Positions 8,358-17,314 of a stretch of DNA of 64,000 bases are shown here, piece by piece. A model generated the notes under the pieces. That model saw only the letters and a program-made list of their open reading frames with translations, did no database searches and was not told the DNA's origin. The stretch's first letter is position 1; each line of letters begins with the position of its first letter. The position numbers were made by a program, and so were the translations under genes. Source of the stretch: Campylobacter sp. (GTDB lineage Bacteria; Campylobacterota; Campylobacteria; Campylobacterales; Campylobacteraceae); the NCBI RefSeq assembly GCF_019423325.1, contig NZ_JAHZBQ010000001.1, positions 1 to 64,000 of the forward strand, read 5' to 3'.

Positions 8358-9862
8358 CTTGCTCTCCTTTTATAAATGAATTCACATAGTGCCATTTTTA
8401 CCTGTTCGGGACTTTTTTCTAGTACATTTTGCAGCTTTTGTATTAGCCATTGCGAGTCTTTGGATAAATTTCTTACTATTAAATAATTCAGCTTCGAAGC
8501 CCAGATATTGGATCTTGCGTCATTAGCTTTAGCGCTTTTTGCCATATCGCAAAGCTCTAGCAGATGATATAAAAATGCTGTATTTAGCTCCTCTATGCTT
8601 TCAAGCGTATTTGTTATGAGCGCATACATCGTTTTATACTCGCTCCATCTAGCCGTTTGTCCAAATAGAGTAATAGCGTCCTTTTTTATCCCTTTTTCAT
8701 CTTTAAATTCCTTGGCAAGCTCAAGCTGGTTTTCGCTCAGTTCGGCTAGGTATTTAATAGGCACGGAAGGTTTTGCAATGCAAATCCCCATACTTAGGCT
8801 AAGTGTTTTGTCGCTAATAAATTTATTAAACTCATCATCTATAAATCTAGCAATATCTAGCACCGTATCCCAAGCTCCCACCAATAGTAAATCATCTCCG
8901 CCTGAAAATACTATATAGGTATGTGGAAAATTTTGTTTTATTAAGCGCGGAATGTGAATGCTAAAAAAGCTATCAAGCCCCTTTGAAAACATATCAAAGC
9001 TATCAAAACTATTAGTAACATTACTATTTTTGATGAAATCCCCCATTCCATCGACATCGGCTTTCAGCACCGCTATAGCTTTTAATCCCAAAGGCCCATC
9101 CTCGTGCATTTTATTGCATGCGAGTTGCGCCAGTTCGTTAAAGCTTGCCGTTTGCCCATCTTTTTTAAATACATAAGATTTTATACGCTCATCTAGTTCT
9201 AGCTCGCAATTAAAGCCTTCTAAATCGATTCCTAGCTCGTCAAGGGAAATTTTTGAAGTTTTTGTATCTACAAGCTTGGCTCCAAGCCTCTCAAAGCCGC
9301 TTTCTATTGCTATTATATCGGCATAATTTAGTACGATTGCGCTTTGATTTAAAAGATCGAATTTATTAAGTTTTTCTAGCTCGAAAGCATCGCTTACTCG
9401 CTCTCTAAACTCCTTGTAACTATCCATATCACTAAAATCGCTTTTTTTACAATCAAGCGCCACTAAACTCATACCTGCAATAGCACTAAATTTATCGATA
9501 AAAAATTTATCTACGTTGTGTTTGATATCGTTAAATGTATCTTGGGCGAAATTTTGCTTCGGTATTAAAATTTCAAATTTCCCTGCGCTTATGCTTAGAA
9601 TTTTACTTTCGCTTATTTTCAATTTAAAGCATATAAATTTAGCGATTGCTTTGGTGAAGAGCTGAACGTAAGCGGATTTGGCGCGCAGAATTTTAGCCGC
9701 ATTTTTAGTATTGATATTTTCAAAAATAAATTTTTGAATACCGTAGAAATCTCCGGCTATCAGATACATTTCATCATTTAAGATATCGTCTATATCGGTA
9801 ATCCGAAAGCTTTGCTCAAGCTCTTTAAATTCGCTATTAAAGAAATCGCTAAAATTGCTCAA
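8354..9862 (-). CDS. cas10: Cas10/Csm1 without an HD nuclease domain, cyclase motif intact
   Basis: 502 residues, well below the 700-900 usual for Cas10. The protein starts almost directly at the first Palm domain (AGDFYGIQKFIF, residues 36-47). There is no N-terminal HD motif and no obvious CxxC zinc pair between the Palms. The second Palm is complete: K-A-D-V-D-G-M-G (267-274) and S-G-G-D-D at 320-324. The prediction is therefore cyclic oligoadenylate synthesis upon target RNA binding but no HD-type ssDNA cleavage. A helical D4-like region closes the protein. Translation begins at TTG 9862, six bases after an AAAAAGGAG site; no ATG is better placed. It is the first gene of the operon. No CARF effector lies nearby, so the receptor of the signal is unknown. 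Confidence 0.9.
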   Translation of the reverse strand: MSNFSDFFNSEFKELEQSFRITDIDDILNDEMYLIAGDFYGIQKFIFENINTKNAAKILRAKSAYVQLFTKAIAKFICFKLKISESKILSISAGKFEILIPKQNFAQDTFNDIKHNVDKFFIDKFSAIAGMSLVALDCKKSDFSDMDSYKEFRERVSDAFELEKLNKFDLLNQSAIVLNYADIIAIESGFERLGAKLVDTKTSKISLDELGIDLEGFNCELELDERIKSYVFKKDGQTASFNELAQLACNKMHEDGPLGLKAIAVLKADVDGMGDFIKNSNVTNSFDSFDMFSKGLDSFFSIHIPRLIKQNFPHTYIVFSGGDDLLLVGAWDTVLDIARFIDDEFNKFISDKTLSLSMGICIAKPSVPIKYLAELSENQLELAKEFKDEKGIKKDAITLFGQTARWSEYKTMYALITNTLESIEELNTAFLYHLLELCDMAKSAKANDARSNIWASKLNYLIVRNLSKDSQWLIQKLQNVLEKSPEQVKMALCEFIYKRRAR

Positions 9863-9949
9863 AGATACTCCTTTTTAAAACAAATTTTTATAATTTTAAT
9901 GCTTTTATAATTAAGCAACCATTAAAAAATAAATCTGGAATTAAATTTT
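9863..9949 (-). promoter_or_regulatory. Probable promoter region of the csm operon
   Basis: This is the only upstream DNA between cas10 and the hairpin at 9950-9986, and it is strongly AT-rich. Reading on the minus strand, two TATAAAA-type boxes (complements of 9883-9892 and 9901-9909) precede the AAAAAGGAG ribosome site. Campylobacter promoters are defined mainly by the -10 box in AT-periodic DNA, so either could serve. No operator is recognisable. Confidence 0.35.
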
Positions 9950-9986
9950 ATTTTTTGGTTTTGCCTTGTCGCATAAACCAAAAAAT
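9950..9986. terminator. 12-bp T/A-flanked hairpin between the EamA gene and cas10
   Basis: ATTTTTTGGTTT (9950-9961) and AAACCAAAAAAT (9975-9986) form a perfect 12-bp stem around a 13-base loop, flanked by T/A runs. It lies 20 bases after the stop of the minus-strand EamA gene, so it should terminate that transcript before it reaches the csm operon. Confidence 0.6.
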
Positions 9987-10005
9987 ATTACAAATAAAAA
10001 TTTTG

Positions 10006-10428
10006 TTATTTAAACACCAGTATTATCACGCCTGCGCCGATGAGTGCTAGCGCAAGCCATTCGCGAAGACTCGGGCGCTCGCCTAAAAATATCACAGCGA
10101 TGATCACAACGAGTACTACGCTTAGTTTATCGATCGGTGCTACTTGATAGGCTTTGCCGATTTGTAGGGCTTTGAAATACGCTAGCCACGATGCACCCGT
10201 AGCCAGCCCGCTTAGTATCAAAAATACCCAGTTGCGAGGGGTTAGGCTCGATAACGGCTGCCAGGCTTTAGCGTAGCGCAAGAATATGGCGAGACATAGG
10301 GCGATGATGATCGTGCGGATAAAAGTTGCGAAGTGAGAGTTGATGCCTTCAAGCCCGATTTTTGCAAATATCGCAGTCAGCGCCGCAAAGAGTGCTGATG
10401 CAAGTGCCCAAACCGCCCAAGTTTCCAT
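10006..10428 (-). CDS. Small EamA/DMT-family transporter
   Basis: 140 residues, almost entirely hydrophobic, with about five membrane segments; this is the single-EamA-domain size that usually works as a dimer. Features are an N-terminal ALFAALTAIFAKIGL helix, the S-W-L-A-Y-F-K-A-L motif typical of the drug/metabolite transporter superfamily, and the C-terminal G-E-R-P-S-L-R-E-W-L-A followed by GAGVIIL. Substrate cannot be told. The gene stands alone, with a hairpin terminator after it. Confidence 0.8.
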   Translation of the reverse strand: METWAVWALASALFAALTAIFAKIGLEGINSHFATFIRTIIIALCLAIFLRYAKAWQPLSSLTPRNWVFLILSGLATGASWLAYFKALQIGKAYQVAPIDKLSVVLVVIIAVIFLGERPSLREWLALALIGAGVIILVFK

Positions 10429-10893
10429 GATTTTCCTTTAGAAAAATTGCTGAATTATAGCCCCATTTAGATAAAATTTGTTTATAATTTCGCGAGTATC
10501 GCAGCAAAAAGCTAAATCGCAAGCGAGCAATCCTACGAAGGCGGCATTTAAATTTTAAAATTTTAGTCGCAAAATACAATTAAATTTTAGTTCCGACAAG
10601 CAAAGCTTGCCTCACGCGCTACCGAATGAGTTTGGGCGCCGTTTGAGTGGTGTGTCGCAAGACACGGTTCGCAGAAACTGTTATAAAATTTCGCTTCAGC
10701 AAGATAAAATTTTATCGAGGCAAGACGAGCTTTCCTTTGAATGCAAAATTCTATTTTAATTCAGCAAAAGCACGACCGAATACCCCTTTCGCAAATCCAA
10801 ACGCGATATAAATTCCCCCGAGCAGAAAGATCTGAATTTAAAAAATATTTATCGTTTGTATATAGAACCTCAAAATTTCTACGAGGAGAGCTT
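10429..10893. other. 465-base gap with small palindromes, no convincing gene
   Basis: No supported coding frame: the frame running into the lipoprotein from 10741 lacks a ribosome site. There are three local structures: CAAGC-AAA-GCTTG at 10597-10609, a GTGTC stem closed by a GCAA (GNRA-type) loop at 10652-10665, and a perfect 14-base palindrome GATAAAATTTTATC at 10703-10716. The stretch 10590-10740 is visibly GC-richer than the flanks. It could be a leader, a small RNA or a remnant. Confidence 0.3.
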
Positions 10894-11277
10894 ATGAAAA
10901 AATTCCTACTCGCGCTCATTGCGATATTCGTTTTAGCGGGCTGCGGCAGCGACCCGAAAGGCGTAGCCGAGGACTTCATCAGAGCCCTATACGAGGGCGA
11001 CTCCAAGACTTTGGTTGATATCATCGACATACCCGATAAGGACAGATCGGACGACGGCTCTATGCAGATGATAAACGGCAAACTGATGCAGATGGCAGGC
11101 GCCGGCAAGGAAGAGGCCTCTAAGCGCGGCGGGCTAAAGAGCGTCTCGGGCGAGCTGCAAAATAGCGACGAGAAATCGGCGCTAGTGAAAGTCGCCGTGT
11201 CTTTTAAAAATGGCACGAACCGCACCGAGAGCGTTAAACTCGTCAAAAAAGACGGCAAATGGAAGGTTGCGCTTTAG
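10894..11277 (+). CDS. DUF4878-like lipoprotein
   Basis: 127 residues starting at ATG 10894 behind GAGGAGAG. A short signal peptide ends in the lipobox L-A-G-C (Cys at about residue 17), so it should be lipidated and exported. The mature part follows the NTF2-like/DUF4878 pattern: P-K-G-V-A-E-D-F-I-R-A-L-Y-E-G-D near the front, a middle with several charged turns, and closing strands ending K-D-G-K-W-K-V. Its last codons overlap the start of the next gene by 19 bases, so the two are probably co-translated. Function of such proteins is unknown. Confidence 0.75.
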   Translation: MKKFLLALIAIFVLAGCGSDPKGVAEDFIRALYEGDSKTLVDIIDIPDKDRSDDGSMQMINGKLMQMAGAGKEEASKRGGLKSVSGELQNSDEKSALVKVAVSFKNGTNRTESVKLVKKDGKWKVAL

Positions 11278-11870
11278 CCAAAAAGCTTCTCGTCTGTCTG
11301 ATCTTCGCTCTAAGCGGGCTCGGCGAGCTTTGGACGCTAACGCGTGCGCCTACGGCAAAAGAGCCACTGTGGGTGCCGGATGAAATTTTATCAAATCTAC
11401 GCACGGGCGATCTCGTCTTTCGCATGGGCGACGTCACCGACAGCCGCATAATCGCAACCGCGACGAATTTTAAATACTCGCACGTAGGCATAATCGTGCG
11501 CGAACGCCCGCTCGTGATAGTGCACGCCGTAACGGGCGAGGGCGAGCGAGACGGCGTCGCGACCGTTTCGATGCGGGAGTTTTTGCCGCATGCGCGAGAC
11601 TTTGGCGCGGCGCGGATAAATTTTTTAAGTGAGGAGCAAAAGGCGCGCCTAGCCGCCTCTTTACTTAAGCGCGTCGGCGAGGGTTTTACGCTAAGACCTC
11701 GCGGCGAAGCGAACCTCTACTGCACGACGCTACTTGAGCAGGAAATCTCTAAAATCACAGAATTCTCGCCGCAATATTTTAAGTTAAGCTTAGCCGTCCT
11801 GGGCGGCGAATACCTCGCGCCGAAGGCATTTTGGCACTACGGCGGCGTCGAAATTTTATATGAGCGGTAG
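11259..11870 (+). CDS. YiiX/YebB-like NlpC/P60-type cysteine hydrolase
   Basis: 203 residues with a hydrophobic N-terminal segment (about 8-25), so probably exported or anchored. The circularly permuted papain-like pattern is present: L-R-T-G-D-L-V-F-R, then K-Y-S-H-V-G-I-I with the candidate catalytic His, and L-Y-C-T-T-L with the candidate nucleophile Cys. Members cut amide bonds, often in peptidoglycan or lipid substrates, but the substrate here is unknown. It overlaps the upstream lipoprotein, which suggests a two-gene envelope unit. Confidence 0.7.
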   Translation: MEGCALAKKLLVCLIFALSGLGELWTLTRAPTAKEPLWVPDEILSNLRTGDLVFRMGDVTDSRIIATATNFKYSHVGIIVRERPLVIVHAVTGEGERDGVATVSMREFLPHARDFGAARINFLSEEQKARLAASLLKRVGEGFTLRPRGEANLYCTTLLEQEISKITEFSPQYFKLSLAVLGGEYLAPKAFWHYGGVEILYER

Positions 11871-12171
11871 GCGCAGCTTATCTTGGGGCGGAATTTTGCG
11901 CGCTGTGTAAATTTAAATATCGCATCAATTCAAATCCGCGCATGAATAGAATTTAAGCTTAGAATTCTGCGCCGTAAAATTTCGGTCAAAATTTGCTTTG
12001 GCGCTAAATTTTAGAATTCCGAAACGACGTAAAATTCTACGTAATATAGAATTTCGTGGAGTATTAAATTACAAAATTCCATTAATTACTAAATTTGCAA
12101 AATTTAGTAGGCGTGGAATTTTATAGAGCACGTAACTTACAAAATTTCAAAAAGTAAAGCGCGCCCCATCT
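11871..12171. other. Gene-free AT-word-rich spacer between convergent genes
   Basis: Both neighbours end here. The sequence is packed with AAATTT, AATTCC and TAGAATTC-like words at short intervals and has no usable reading frame. A bidirectional terminator would be expected, but no clean stem with a T-run is visible. Confidence 0.5.
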
Positions 12172-13299
12172 TTACAGCTCGCCGAAAAGCGCTTCGAGAT
12201 TTTTAAGACCTTCTTCCTTGGAGACCTTTTTCTCGCTCGCCGAGCCGGTTTCGATAAGCTCGATCTCGCAGCCGCACAGCATCGAGGCGAGGCGGATATT
12301 TAGACCGTTTTTGCCGATCGCTTTGCTTTTTTGATCAGGGTTTACGTAGACGATCGCCTTGCCGTCCTGCGTTATTTTGACCGAGTTTACGATCGCGGGC
12401 GCCATCGCGCGAGTGATCAAAATTTCGGGGCTTGCGGAGTATTCAAACGCGTCGATGCTCTCGCCGCCGCTTCCGTCTTGCAAATTTTTGCTTAAAAATC
12501 TGCTCACCGCGTCGATGCGAGCGCCTCCTTTGCCGACGGTAGCGCCTACCGGATCGACGTTTGGCGAGACGGCGCTAAGTGCGATCTTAGCGCGCCTGCC
12601 CGGAATCCTAGCGCAGGCTTGGATGATGACGCTGCCGTCTTTGATCTCGGGGACTTCGGCGGCAAGCAGGGCTTCTAGAAATTTCGGGCTGGTGCGCGAA
12701 AGCTCCAGTCTGATACCGTGGGATTTGTCGATGGCTACGTTTTTTATGACGGCTTGCAGCACGTCGCCCACTTTGAAATTTTCACCCTTGATGCGGTTTT
12801 TTTGCGGCATGAAAGCCTTCGTATCCTCGATCTCTACGTAGGTCGTGCCGTCGTGATCGATCTTGGTGACCGTGCCGTGGGTAAGGGTACCTACCTTGCT
12901 TTTATAGTTTTCAAAAATTTTCTCTTCAAGCAGCCTTTGGATGTGGAAATTTAGCTCTCTGGCCAGTACACCGGAAGCCGTGCGACCAAGGTTTTCGATA
13001 TTTATTTCGTAGCTTAGCTCATCGCCGATCTCTGCGTTTTCGCCTATTTTTTTGGCCTCGCTAAGCGCGATGAAGTTGTGATCGCCGAGCCGCTCGTCAT
13101 CATCCGCGACGACGTGAACCTTTTGGTAAAGCTTGACGCGCTTGGTCTGCGGATCGACTTCGCTGTCGTATAGATACTCCTCGCCGAAAAGTCTTTTTGC
13201 GGTCTGGATGAACGCCGTTTTGACGCGCTCTTTGACGTCTGCGGGCTCAAGCCCCTTTTCATTTGCAATCGACTCGATGATGTCGGTGATTTTTTCCAT
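12172..13299 (-). CDS. nusA: Transcription termination/antitermination factor NusA
   Basis: 375 residues, normal for Epsilonproteobacteria, which lack the C-terminal acidic repeats. The order is: N-terminal RNA polymerase-binding domain (1-130), S1 domain (about 135-200, starting V-G-T-L-T-H-G-T-V), KH1 with V-G-K-G-G-A-R-I-D and KH2 with I-G-K-N-G-L-N-I-R-L. An AAGGAAAATTT ribosome site precedes the ATG. It binds RNA polymerase and nascent RNA to control pausing. It stands alone here, without the rimP-infB neighbours seen in many other bacteria. Confidence 0.95.
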   Translation of the reverse strand: MEKITDIIESIANEKGLEPADVKERVKTAFIQTAKRLFGEEYLYDSEVDPQTKRVKLYQKVHVVADDDERLGDHNFIALSEAKKIGENAEIGDELSYEINIENLGRTASGVLARELNFHIQRLLEEKIFENYKSKVGTLTHGTVTKIDHDGTTYVEIEDTKAFMPQKNRIKGENFKVGDVLQAVIKNVAIDKSHGIRLELSRTSPKFLEALLAAEVPEIKDGSVIIQACARIPGRRAKIALSAVSPNVDPVGATVGKGGARIDAVSRFLSKNLQDGSGGESIDAFEYSASPEILITRAMAPAIVNSVKITQDGKAIVYVNPDQKSKAIGKNGLNIRLASMLCGCEIELIETGSASEKKVSKEEGLKNLEALFGEL

Positions 13300-13456
13300 A
13301 AATTTTCCTTAAGATTTGATTTTGTGCTACTAAATTTGGATTTTAAATTTTGAAGTGCGGTATTATATGGAATTTTGACTTTATTTTTATTTAAACGAAT
13401 TATTATCTAAATTTCGCTAAACTCGCGGGTTTAAAACATAAATGAAAGGATAGATC

Positions 13457-13699
13457 ATGCAGCTAAAACTTGCCAGAACGGAGCTTGCCTCTAAGCCAAA
13501 AAGCGTTAAGATCGAGGATTTGCAAGCCCAAGTAGAAAAGAGCGGACAAAAAATATTTTATCTGGATAGAGAAAATTCTCAAAAAGATTTAGCCGCTTTG
13601 GTGGATTTTTTCGACACTAAGGGTTTTAGCGTGTATCAGCGCATAGTGCGATACGGGCTGAACGAAAACGAGTATATGTACGAGGTGCATATCCTTTGA
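13457..13699 (+). CDS. HP0268-family small protein (reported nicking/RNase activity in Helicobacter)
   Basis: 80 residues, the length of Helicobacter pylori HP0268, with the same immediate neighbours (miaB and a DUF374 protein) as HP0268-HP0269-HP0270. Sequence features are an S-V-K-I-E-D-L-like helix start, Q-K-I-F-Y-L-D, and a closing YEVHIL strand. The HP0268 family has been described as a small Smr-like nuclease; whether this homologue is active cannot be read here. An AAAGGA site precedes the ATG, and its stop overlaps the miaB start by four bases. Confidence 0.8.
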   Translation: MQLKLARTELASKPKSVKIEDLQAQVEKSGQKIFYLDRENSQKDLAALVDFFDTKGFSVYQRIVRYGLNENEYMYEVHIL

Positions 13700-14991
13700 G
13701 CAAACTCCTCTTCATCCAGACCCTAGGTTGCGCGATGAACGTGCGCGATAGCGAGCATATTATCGCGCAGCTAAAAGAGCAAGACTACGAGATTACCGAC
13801 GACGTAAATATTGCGGATCTGATCTTAATAAACACATGCTCCGTGCGCGAAAAGCCCGTGCATAAGCTTTTTAGCGAGATCGGAGCATTTGATAAAGCTA
13901 GAAAAAAGGGCTCCAAAATCGGCGTTTGCGGCTGCACCGCAAGCCATCTGGGCGAAGAAATTTTTAAGCGCGCGCCATTCGTGGATTTCGTACTGGGTGC
14001 TAGAAACGTATCTAAAATTTCGCAAGCCGTCCGTACGCCAAAATTTATCAGCACTGACATAAACTACGATGAGAGCGAGTTTGCCTTCGGCGATTTTGCG
14101 AGCTCGCCATATAAATCCTTTATAAACATAATGATCGGCTGCGACAAAAAGTGCTCCTACTGCATCGTGCCGCAGACTAGAGGCGATGAAATTTCAATAC
14201 CCGCTCAAATCATTTTGCGCGAAGCCGAAAGATCCGCAGCTCGCGGCGCCAAAGAGATATTTTTGCTCGGTCAAAACGTCAATAACTACGGCAAGCGCTT
14301 TTCTAATGCCCACGAAAAAATTGACTTCAGCGACCTGCTCATGCGGCTTAGCGAGATAGAGGGCATCGAGCGCATCCGCTTTACCAGCCCGCATCCCCTG
14401 CATATGGACGATAAATTTTTGGACGTTTTTTGCAATAATCCTAAAATTTGCAAATCGATGCATATGCCGCTACAAAGCGGCTCTAGCAATGTTTTGCGCG
14501 ATATGAAGCGCGGATATACCAAGCAGTGGTATCTGGACCGCGCGCTTAAACTGCGCCAAAGCTGCCCGGGCGTGGCGATTAGCACCGACATCATCGTAGG
14601 CTATCCGAGCGAGAGCGAGGATGATTTTGCTGAGACGATGGAAGTATTGGAGGCGGTGAGATTCGAGCAGGTTTTTTCCTTTAAATTTAGCCCGAGACCC
14701 CTCACGCCAGCGGCAAATTTAAAGCCGCTGGATGATGAAATTTCAAGCGAAAGATTAAGCAGGCTACAAAGCGCTCACGCTAAAATTTTAGACGAGATCG
14801 CAAGGGCGCAAAAAGATAAAATTTTCGATGTATATTTCGAGGAGCTGCGCGAGGGCGGCACCGCGTGCGGTAGAAGCTTTTCAAATTTTTTAATCTGCGC
14901 GCAAGGCGGCGAAGAGCTGCTAGGCAAAACGCGCAGAGTACGTATCGAAAAAACCGCCAGAATGGCGCTTTATGGACAAGTTATCGCTTAA
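13696..14991 (+). CDS. miaB: tRNA-2-methylthio-N6-isopentenyladenosine synthase MiaB
   Basis: 431 residues. The UPF0004 domain has its three cluster cysteines (L-G-C-A-M-N, N-T-C-S-V-R, C-G-C-T-A), followed by the radical-SAM triad C-D-K-K-C-S-Y-C and a C-terminal TRAM domain ending V-R-I-E-K-T. It methylthiolates i6A37 of tRNAs in the cytoplasm. The second MiaB/RimO-type gene of the window, at 18309-19820, is RimO by its own motifs. Translation starts at TTG 13696, overlapping the HP0268-like stop (TTGA). Confidence 0.95.
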   Translation: MSKLLFIQTLGCAMNVRDSEHIIAQLKEQDYEITDDVNIADLILINTCSVREKPVHKLFSEIGAFDKARKKGSKIGVCGCTASHLGEEIFKRAPFVDFVLGARNVSKISQAVRTPKFISTDINYDESEFAFGDFASSPYKSFINIMIGCDKKCSYCIVPQTRGDEISIPAQIILREAERSAARGAKEIFLLGQNVNNYGKRFSNAHEKIDFSDLLMRLSEIEGIERIRFTSPHPLHMDDKFLDVFCNNPKICKSMHMPLQSGSSNVLRDMKRGYTKQWYLDRALKLRQSCPGVAISTDIIVGYPSESEDDFAETMEVLEAVRFEQVFSFKFSPRPLTPAANLKPLDDEISSERLSRLQSAHAKILDEIARAQKDKIFDVYFEELREGGTACGRSFSNFLICAQGGEELLGKTRRVRIEKTARMALYGQVIA

Positions 14992-15625
14992 AAAGCGGCT
15001 GTTTTTCCGCATCGCCGAATATCTCATTTTTATTCTGATTTGGTGTATTTTTTTAACATGCAGGGTTAAATTTACCCCCACGAAGCTGCCCGAAAAGCCC
15101 TGCGTCGTCGTATTTTGGCATGGAAGACTGGCGATGATGAGCTTTGCTTATAGACGCTGGTGGTTGCGGGATTTCGGCAGCAAAAGGCGCGCCAAGGTCA
15201 TCATCTCGGATCACAAAGACGGCGAGATCATCACGCGCGTGATCTCGCATTTCGGCATCGGCGCGATCCGCGGTAGTAGCTTCAAGGGCGGCGCGCGCGC
15301 GCTTATGGGTGCGATCAAAGAGATAAAAAACGGCACCGACGTCATCATCACTCCCGACGGTCCGCGCGGCCCCCTTCACAGCGTCGCCGACGGAGCCGTG
15401 ATCCTTGCGCAGCGGCTAAGCCTAGGTATTTACGCGCTAAATTACGAAGCGAGCAGTTTTTGGAAATTTCATAGCTGGGACGAGATGGTATTGCCAAAGC
15501 CCTTTTCGCGCATAAATTACAGCCTCAGCGCGCCGCTAAGCTTAGCCGGGCTTGACCTTGAAGCGGGCAAAGAGGCGATCAGGCAACTGCTTTTTGCAAG
15601 CGCCAAGCAGGACGTTAAATTTTAG
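14972..15625 (+). CDS. DUF374 lysophospholipid acyltransferase-like membrane protein
   Basis: 217 residues with one N-terminal hydrophobic segment (about 11-28). [24 protein letters not shown] and T-P-D-G-P-R-G-P make up the DUF374 pattern related to LPLAT acyltransferases, where His and Asp act together. This family includes proteins moving acyl chains in lipid A or Kdo-lipid pathways; the exact acceptor is not evident. It overlaps miaB by 20 bases and is the third gene of the conserved trio. Confidence 0.85.
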   Translation: MDKLSLKKRLFFRIAEYLIFILIWCIFLTCRVKFTPTKLPEKPCVVVFWHGRLAMMSFAYRRWWLRDFGSKRRAKVIISDHKDGEIITRVISHFGIGAIRGSSFKGGARALMGAIKEIKNGTDVIITPDGPRGPLHSVADGAVILAQRLSLGIYALNYEASSFWKFHSWDEMVLPKPFSRINYSLSAPLSLAGLDLEAGKEAIRQLLFASAKQDVKF

Positions 15626-15671
15626 TTTGAAATAATAGTGTTTCGATATAATTGCAATTTTAGGAGAAAAA

Positions 15672-16427
15672 ATGGCACTATTTAAAGCAAAATCATTCCT
15701 CGGCGTCGCTAAAAGTGTCGACGCATGCGAGTTTTTTTATAGAAAATTGGGCTTTGGTAAAAGAATTTTGGATGAGAAATCCGATCGCTTTCCCATTGCG
15801 CAAGAAAATGATCTGGCTACCTCACTGGCGGGCTTTGCGGATCTGAGTGATAAAAATTTAATCTCCTGCGTGCTGATTGACGATGAAAATCAAAGAGTGC
15901 ATTTTAACGAGGATTATATGATTAAAGAAAATAGCATTTATCAAAAAGTCGATGATAGCTTCATCGTGGAATTTCCTCGCGCAAGTGCACAGGCGGCGGA
16001 TGAGACTTTTGGAATAGAATTTAGCTCGCACGCCAGTTTATTTAAAATTTTATACTTTTTGCTAAAAAATCAAAGCGATTTTGAAAATATGGCGATGTTT
16101 GCGCTGAAATTTAATAACCGCGCATGTTTCGTCGTCGCCAACCAAGAGCGCGTGCTCTACGCCGATATAATGCGTATCGACGAGGAGATGCAGGCGGCGA
16201 TGAGCGATACTGACGAGCTATTTTACGAGCTTTTAAATTTTCAGATCGAGACCTTCTACAAATCCGAAAATAGCGAGTTTCTCACCAACGTTTTCATCTA
16301 CTCCGACGGCACACTTAGCAACGAGATCGGCTATGTGATTTTCACGCGCATCTTCATCAAAACAAATTTGATAAATCTAAATTTCGCCGATTACATCAAC
16401 AAAATCGCGATGCTGGAAGCCCGCTAG
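15672..16427 (+). CDS. Conserved hypothetical protein downstream of the DUF374 gene
   Basis: 251 residues, no signal peptide or membrane segment, acidic. A TAGGAGAAAAA site precedes the ATG. Central strands such as C-F-V-V-A-N-Q-E-R-V-L-Y-A-D-I remotely recall actin-like ATPase-fold proteins of the PilM/GspL kind, but this is weak. A gene of similar size follows the miaB-DUF374 pair in other Campylobacter, from memory. I do not recognise a function. Confidence 0.6.
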   Translation: MALFKAKSFLGVAKSVDACEFFYRKLGFGKRILDEKSDRFPIAQENDLATSLAGFADLSDKNLISCVLIDDENQRVHFNEDYMIKENSIYQKVDDSFIVEFPRASAQAADETFGIEFSSHASLFKILYFLLKNQSDFENMAMFALKFNNRACFVVANQERVLYADIMRIDEEMQAAMSDTDELFYELLNFQIETFYKSENSEFLTNVFIYSDGTLSNEIGYVIFTRIFIKTNLINLNFADYINKIAMLEAR

Positions 16428-16657
16428 ATCAAATTTTTTGCTTCGCACCTAGGCAGAATTTTAAAATTTTATCTTTGCAATATTGCGCTTGCTTGATACG
16501 ATTTAGTTGCCTGTTTGCGCCGCATTTTATTAAATTTTATCTCGCGTTACATAATGGATTTTGGCTGGGTAAAATCATTCGTATTTAAATCAGCTCGATT
16601 TTAAATTTAAGCTCATTTGCCGCAAAGATCCGTCTTGCGTCGTAAATTTTATCTTTT

Positions 16658-17314
16658 TCACGAATCCAGATTAATTTTGCGTAAAAAATTTTCTATCAAA
16701 GCTCGCCTTTGCTCCACGTCGTCGCTATCGCTAATGCCCTCTAACTCGCTTGCGTGATGCGCTTTGGGCGGGATATCTTTCAGATACGACCACACCTCGT
16801 CTTCGCTTAAAATTTTGCCGTGCAGATCAAAGCCTACGTTTAGCGCTCTGCCCGAAACCTCGGCGATATCTGCATGCAGGTGACCGTAGAGCATCAGCGC
16901 GCCATAATGGCAGTTTGCCCACTCGATCATTGGGTAGTGAGACAGAGCCGCTCTCTTATGCGATAGGCGCACAAAGGCATATCCCACGATCTGCTCAAAC
17001 ATAAAATTGCCGTCCGCCTTGCGTCCGCTTAGCAGTTCATTTTTCATCGCAGCAATCCGTCCATCGTGGTTACCGAGCACCAAAAAATGCCGCCCGTTTA
17101 GTCTGCGAAGTAACTCGCAAGTGTGCGCAAAATCCTTGTGAAAGGAGACGTCGCCGAGATTATAGACAAGATCCTCGGGCGTAACGAGCGCATTCCAAGC
17201 GGCGATGAGATTTTCATCCATCTCGGCTACGTTCGCGCCTTTTCTAAAATTCGGGTATTTTTTCAGCACCAGCTCGTGGCCGAAGTGTAGATCGGAGGTA
17301 AAATAAACGCTCAT
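16658..17314 (-). CDS. Calcineurin-like metallophosphoesterase
   Basis: 218 residues with the complete set of metal ligands: T-S-D-L-H-F-G-H at the front, L-G-D-V-S, L-G-N-H-D, L-S-H-Y-P and Y-G-H-L-H. This compact form is common in phages and bacteria and acts on an unidentified phosphoester. The start overlaps the tilS stop by four bases, so it is the last gene of a panC-rimO-tilS-phosphoesterase run on the minus strand. Confidence 0.85.
   Translation of the reverse strand: MSVYFTSDLHFGHELVLKKYPNFRKGANVAEMDENLIAAWNALVTPEDLVYNLGDVSFHKDFAHTCELLRRLNGRHFLVLGNHDGRIAAMKNELLSGRKADGNFMFEQIVGYAFVRLSHKRAALSHYPMIEWANCHYGALMLYGHLHADIAEVSGRALNVGFDLHGKILSEDEVWSYLKDIPPKAHHASELEGISDSDDVEQRRALIENFLRKINLDS

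Noticed and set aside
9863..10005. CRISPR array next to the csm operon
   Set aside because: No repeated unit of 25-40 bases with regular spacers is present here or elsewhere in the window; only a terminator hairpin and AT-rich promoter DNA.
10761..11258. Long open frame opposite the lipoprotein
   Set aside because: Antisense shadow: the plus strand has a ribosome site, signal peptide and lipobox.
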